Translations under genes and position numbers: made by a program
Shown: positions 13,773 through 15,375 of the stretch, piece after piece
Layout: every line of letters starts with the position of its first letter
How positions within the stretch are numbered: position 1 is the first letter of the stretch
Notes under the pieces: model-generated
Database searches by the model: none
Seen by the model: only the letters and a program-made list of their open reading frames with translations
Told to the model about the DNA's origin: nothing
DNA from: JACQBY01 sp041486115
Lineage (GTDB): Bacteria > Nitrospirota > Nitrospiria > JACQBW01
NCBI GenBank assembly: GCA_041486115.1
Contig: JBGPKT010000053.1
Coordinates: 1-15,375, forward strand
Reading direction: 5' to 3'
DNA length: 15,375 nt

Positions 13773-14645
13773 TTATAGATATTTATGGATAAGGGGTTTT
13801 AATTTCAACTTCATTCTGGCAGGAATCGCTTTTCTTGCCGTAATGATGGCGTCTTTTAAGGCAGACGCGCAGGCGCACGATCTTTCTCCGCCGAGCGCCG
13901 GAATCGCCGTCCTGATCAATTTTTTGGAAAGCGCCACATTCTGGGTCAGAATCTTAATCACGCTTTCGACATTGACGCTTTCCTCTTCCTGATGCCAGCA
14001 GTCATAATCGGTTGCCAGAGCAATCGTGGAATAACAGATTTCGGCTTCCCGGGCAAGTTTCGCCTCTGTGGCATTGGTCATCCCGATCACATCCACTCCC
14101 CAGGACCTGTAAATCATCGACTCGGCGCGGGTTGAAAACTGAGGGCCTTCCATGCATAAATAAGTGCCTCCGCGGTGGATTTGAGTCCCGACCCTTTTTC
14201 CGGCCTGAAACAAATGCCCGGCCAGATCAGGGCAAATCGGATGGGCGAAAGACACGTGGGCCACCACCCCTTCTCCGAAAAACGTGCTCTGGCGATGCCG
14301 GGTATGGTCGTAGAATTGATCCGGGATCACCAGATGTCCCGGATGAATATGCTCTTTCATGCTTCCCACGGCGCTGACGGATATAATCCGTTCAACCCCG
14401 AGTTTTTTCATGCCGTAAATATTGGCCCTGTAATTGATTTCTGACGGAAGCCATCGATGGCCACTCCCGTGCCTGGATAAAAAGGCAATCCGCTGCCCTT
14501 CCAGAGTTCCTGCGATATAAGGAGCTGAGGGAGCCCCAAACGGCGTCTTCACCGTTATTTTTTCAATTCCGGTCAATCCCTCCATGTCATATAAACCGCT
14601 TCCTCCGATGACCCCGATTTTAATGACCCCTGTTTTTCCCGGCAT
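13773..14645 (-). CDS. mtnP: S-methyl-5'-thioadenosine phosphorylase
   Basis: The 290-residue product matches the MTAP branch of the purine nucleoside phosphorylase family: GVIGGSGLYD (11-20, phosphate loop), SRHGSGH (57-63), SAVGSMKEHIHPGHLVIPDQ (91-110), CMEGPQFSTRAES (164-176), GMTNATEA (188-195) and TDYDCWH (212-218). The Asp pair D213/D215 is the adenine-selective pair of MTAP and argues against guanosine/inosine enzymes. It splits methylthioadenosine into adenine and methylthioribose-1-phosphate, removing a by-product of polyamine and related pathways. GGAAGGGG lies just before the ATG. No mtnA or other salvage genes are in the window. Confidence 0.95.
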   Translation of the reverse strand: MPGKTGVIKIGVIGGSGLYDMEGLTGIEKITVKTPFGAPSAPYIAGTLEGQRIAFLSRHGSGHRWLPSEINYRANIYGMKKLGVERIISVSAVGSMKEHIHPGHLVIPDQFYDHTRHRQSTFFGEGVVAHVSFAHPICPDLAGHLFQAGKRVGTQIHRGGTYLCMEGPQFSTRAESMIYRSWGVDVIGMTNATEAKLAREAEICYSTIALATDYDCWHQEEESVNVESVIKILTQNVALSKKLIRTAIPALGGERSCACASALKDAIITARKAIPARMKLKLKPLIHKYL

Positions 14646-14679
14646 ACGCCCCTTCCGCTTTTTTCACCTTATGATATCG

Positions 14680-14720
14680 GGGGGCCTTCGTAAAATGCAC
14701 TCAATGCCCCCGTGCCCCCG
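14680..14720. other. G/C-rich tandem repeat and alternative hairpins in the mtnP leader
   Basis: TGCCCCCG occurs twice in direct tandem (14705-14712 and 14713-14720). GGGGGC (14680-14685) can pair with the GCCCCC of either copy, giving two mutually exclusive stems ahead of mtnP. The region lies between hfq and mtnP, about 35 bases before the mtnP start. I do not recognise it as a known riboswitch. It could set mtnP expression or mark processing. Confidence 0.35.
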
Positions 14721-14723
14721 CGT

Positions 14724-14742
14724 AAAACACCCCTCAAAGGGG
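14724..14742 (-). terminator. Terminator-like hairpin after hfq
   Basis: On the minus strand CCCCT-TTG-AGGGG (14730-14742), followed by TGTTTT (14724-14729), lies 13 bases past the hfq stop. The 5-bp stem is compact and G/C-rich but the T-run is short. It could terminate part of the transcripts so that hfq and mtnP levels differ. Confidence 0.4.
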
Positions 14743-14755
14743 TTGCTTCACCTTT

Positions 14756-15019
14756 TTAAGTTTGTAAAACATCTTTCTTTTCAGACTCTGCCGCAGACGG
14801 TTTGTTCACATCCTCTTTTAATGTCTGTACCTCTTTTTGAGGGACAATCGAGACAATGGCATGCTTATAAATAAGCTCCTGGTGTTCATGTTTCAAAAAT
14901 ATTGAAAAACTGTCGAAGCCTCTGATCGTTCCCTGAACCGTCGCGCCATTCACCAGGTGGATGGTGACCATTATTTTTTCTTTTCGAATCTGATTAAGAA
15001 ACATATCCTGTAAATTCAT
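14756..15019 (-). CDS. hfq: RNA chaperone Hfq
   Basis: The 87-residue product starts NLQDMFLNQIRKEKIMVTIHLVNG, the Sm1 motif of Hfq, followed by GFDSFSIFLK and the Sm2 motif LIYKHAIVSIVP (50-60). The proximal-face residues Q4, K52 and H53 correspond to E. coli Q8, K56 and H57. Rim residues R12, K13 and K15 are basic. The C-terminal tail (62-87) is acidic and Lys-rich. Compared with E. coli Hfq, the distal-face positions Y25, K31 and T61 appear as H21, T27 and S57. Hfq hexamers pair small RNAs with mRNAs. The miaA-hfq order is widely conserved in bacteria. AAGGA lies about 6 bases before the ATG. Confidence 0.96.
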   Translation of the reverse strand: MNLQDMFLNQIRKEKIMVTIHLVNGATVQGTIRGFDSFSIFLKHEHQELIYKHAIVSIVPQKEVQTLKEDVNKPSAAESEKKDVLQT

Positions 15020-15066
15020 CTTTTTCCTTCTCTCTGATTGTGAACCTGTCTCTGCTCTTATTATTT

Positions 15067-15375
15067 CTAAATCAGGACTCCGCCCTGCCGCCAGGAAGCC
15101 TGCCGGACCGTCTCCCGAATCAGACCGATGGCTTCTTCCCGTTCAACCCATCGGAGTTGGGGATCTCTGTTAAACCAGGTCAGCTGTCTTTTGGCATAAC
15201 GCCGGGTATCCCTTTTAATGAGGACGATCGCCTCATCCAGCGAGACCATTCCTTTTAAATAAGAACAAAGAATGTTATACCCTAAACTCCCCATGGAGGG
15301 AAGCTTCTCATGATATCCCTTTTCCATAAGGGTTCTGACCTCCTCCACCCATCCTCTCTCGATCATCTCTTCCAC
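15067..15375 (-). CDS. miaA: tRNA dimethylallyltransferase MiaA, C-terminal part only
   Basis: The frame is open at the right edge of the window, so the N-terminal part, including the ATP loop, is missing. The last 102 codons give the typical MiaA end: RGWVEEVRTLMEKGYHEKLP, MGSLGYNILCSYLKG, EAIVLIKRDTRRYAKRQLTWFNRD. The TRRYAKRQLTWF block is the family signature. The edge codon is GTG (Val) in the full reading, not a start. MiaA adds a dimethylallyl group to A37 of tRNAs reading UNN codons. It is followed after 47 bases by hfq, the usual order. Confidence 0.94.
   Translation of the reverse strand: MEEMIERGWVEEVRTLMEKGYHEKLPSMGSLGYNILCSYLKGMVSLDEAIVLIKRDTRRYAKRQLTWFNRDPQLRWVEREEAIGLIRETVRQASWRQGGVLI

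Noticed and set aside
14646..14755. Known SAM-type riboswitch before mtnP
   Set aside because: No conserved core of a known SAM or SAH class could be recognised; only simple G/C stems are seen.
15373..15375. Start codon of miaA at the right edge
   Set aside because: The edge codon is GTG inside a continuing frame, and the protein from there lacks the N-terminal two thirds of MiaA, so the gene begins outside the window.

Overview
The window reads as a bacterial chromosome segment in which almost every gene lies on the minus strand. The rodZ / TPR lipoprotein / PfkB kinase / mtnP / hfq / miaA order, Gram-negative features (an outer-membrane efflux channel, a lipoprotein, an RND pump) and moderate GC content suggest a Nitrospirota-like or deltaproteobacteria-like organism. 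That placement is inference from gene content only and is not firm.

Left end (1-565): a type II toxin-antitoxin pair, with a PIN-domain toxin running off the left edge and a ribbon-helix-helix antitoxin. Its sigma70-type promoter contains an inverted repeat between -35 and -10 that looks like an autoregulatory operator. A divergent gene for a small Cys-rich GDCCVxC-type protein follows (536-799). It converges on a 47-residue YHS-domain protein (812-955), and both stop codons sit inside one A/T palindrome.

Middle (812-11016): a copper (or silver) efflux region read from right to left. It starts at a strong promoter (10987-11016) just ahead of a small secreted Cys protein, followed by a TolC-like outer-membrane channel (cusC type), a periplasmic adaptor (cusB type) with a Met-rich linker and a C-terminal YtkA-like domain, a CusA-type RND pump with the three-methionine copper site, a DUF2231 membrane protein with a His-rich tail, an unrecognised four-helix membrane protein, a CopA-type P1B-ATPase with two tandem metal-binding zinc-ribbon-like domains in place of HMA domains, and the YHS mini-protein. 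The CusABC pump would clear the periplasm across the outer membrane and CopA would clear the cytoplasm. The small Cys/Met/His-rich proteins are candidate metal carriers or sensors. No copper-responsive regulator (CueR, CsoR, CusRS) is present in the window.

Boundary (about 11054-11260): an intergenic, hairpin-rich repeat with imperfect 11-bp terminal inverted repeats, followed by a likely terminator for the operon to its right. It separates the accessory metal/toxin region from a housekeeping operon.

Right part (11248-15375): the housekeeping operon, read right to left: miaA (5' part beyond the window), hfq, mtnP, a PfkB-family kinase, a PilF/PilW-like TPR lipoprotein and rodZ. It links tRNA modification, sRNA regulation, methylthioadenosine salvage and cell-shape/pilus functions. 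An intergenic segment between hfq and mtnP holds a terminator-like hairpin and a G/C-rich repeat that may regulate expression of the downstream genes.
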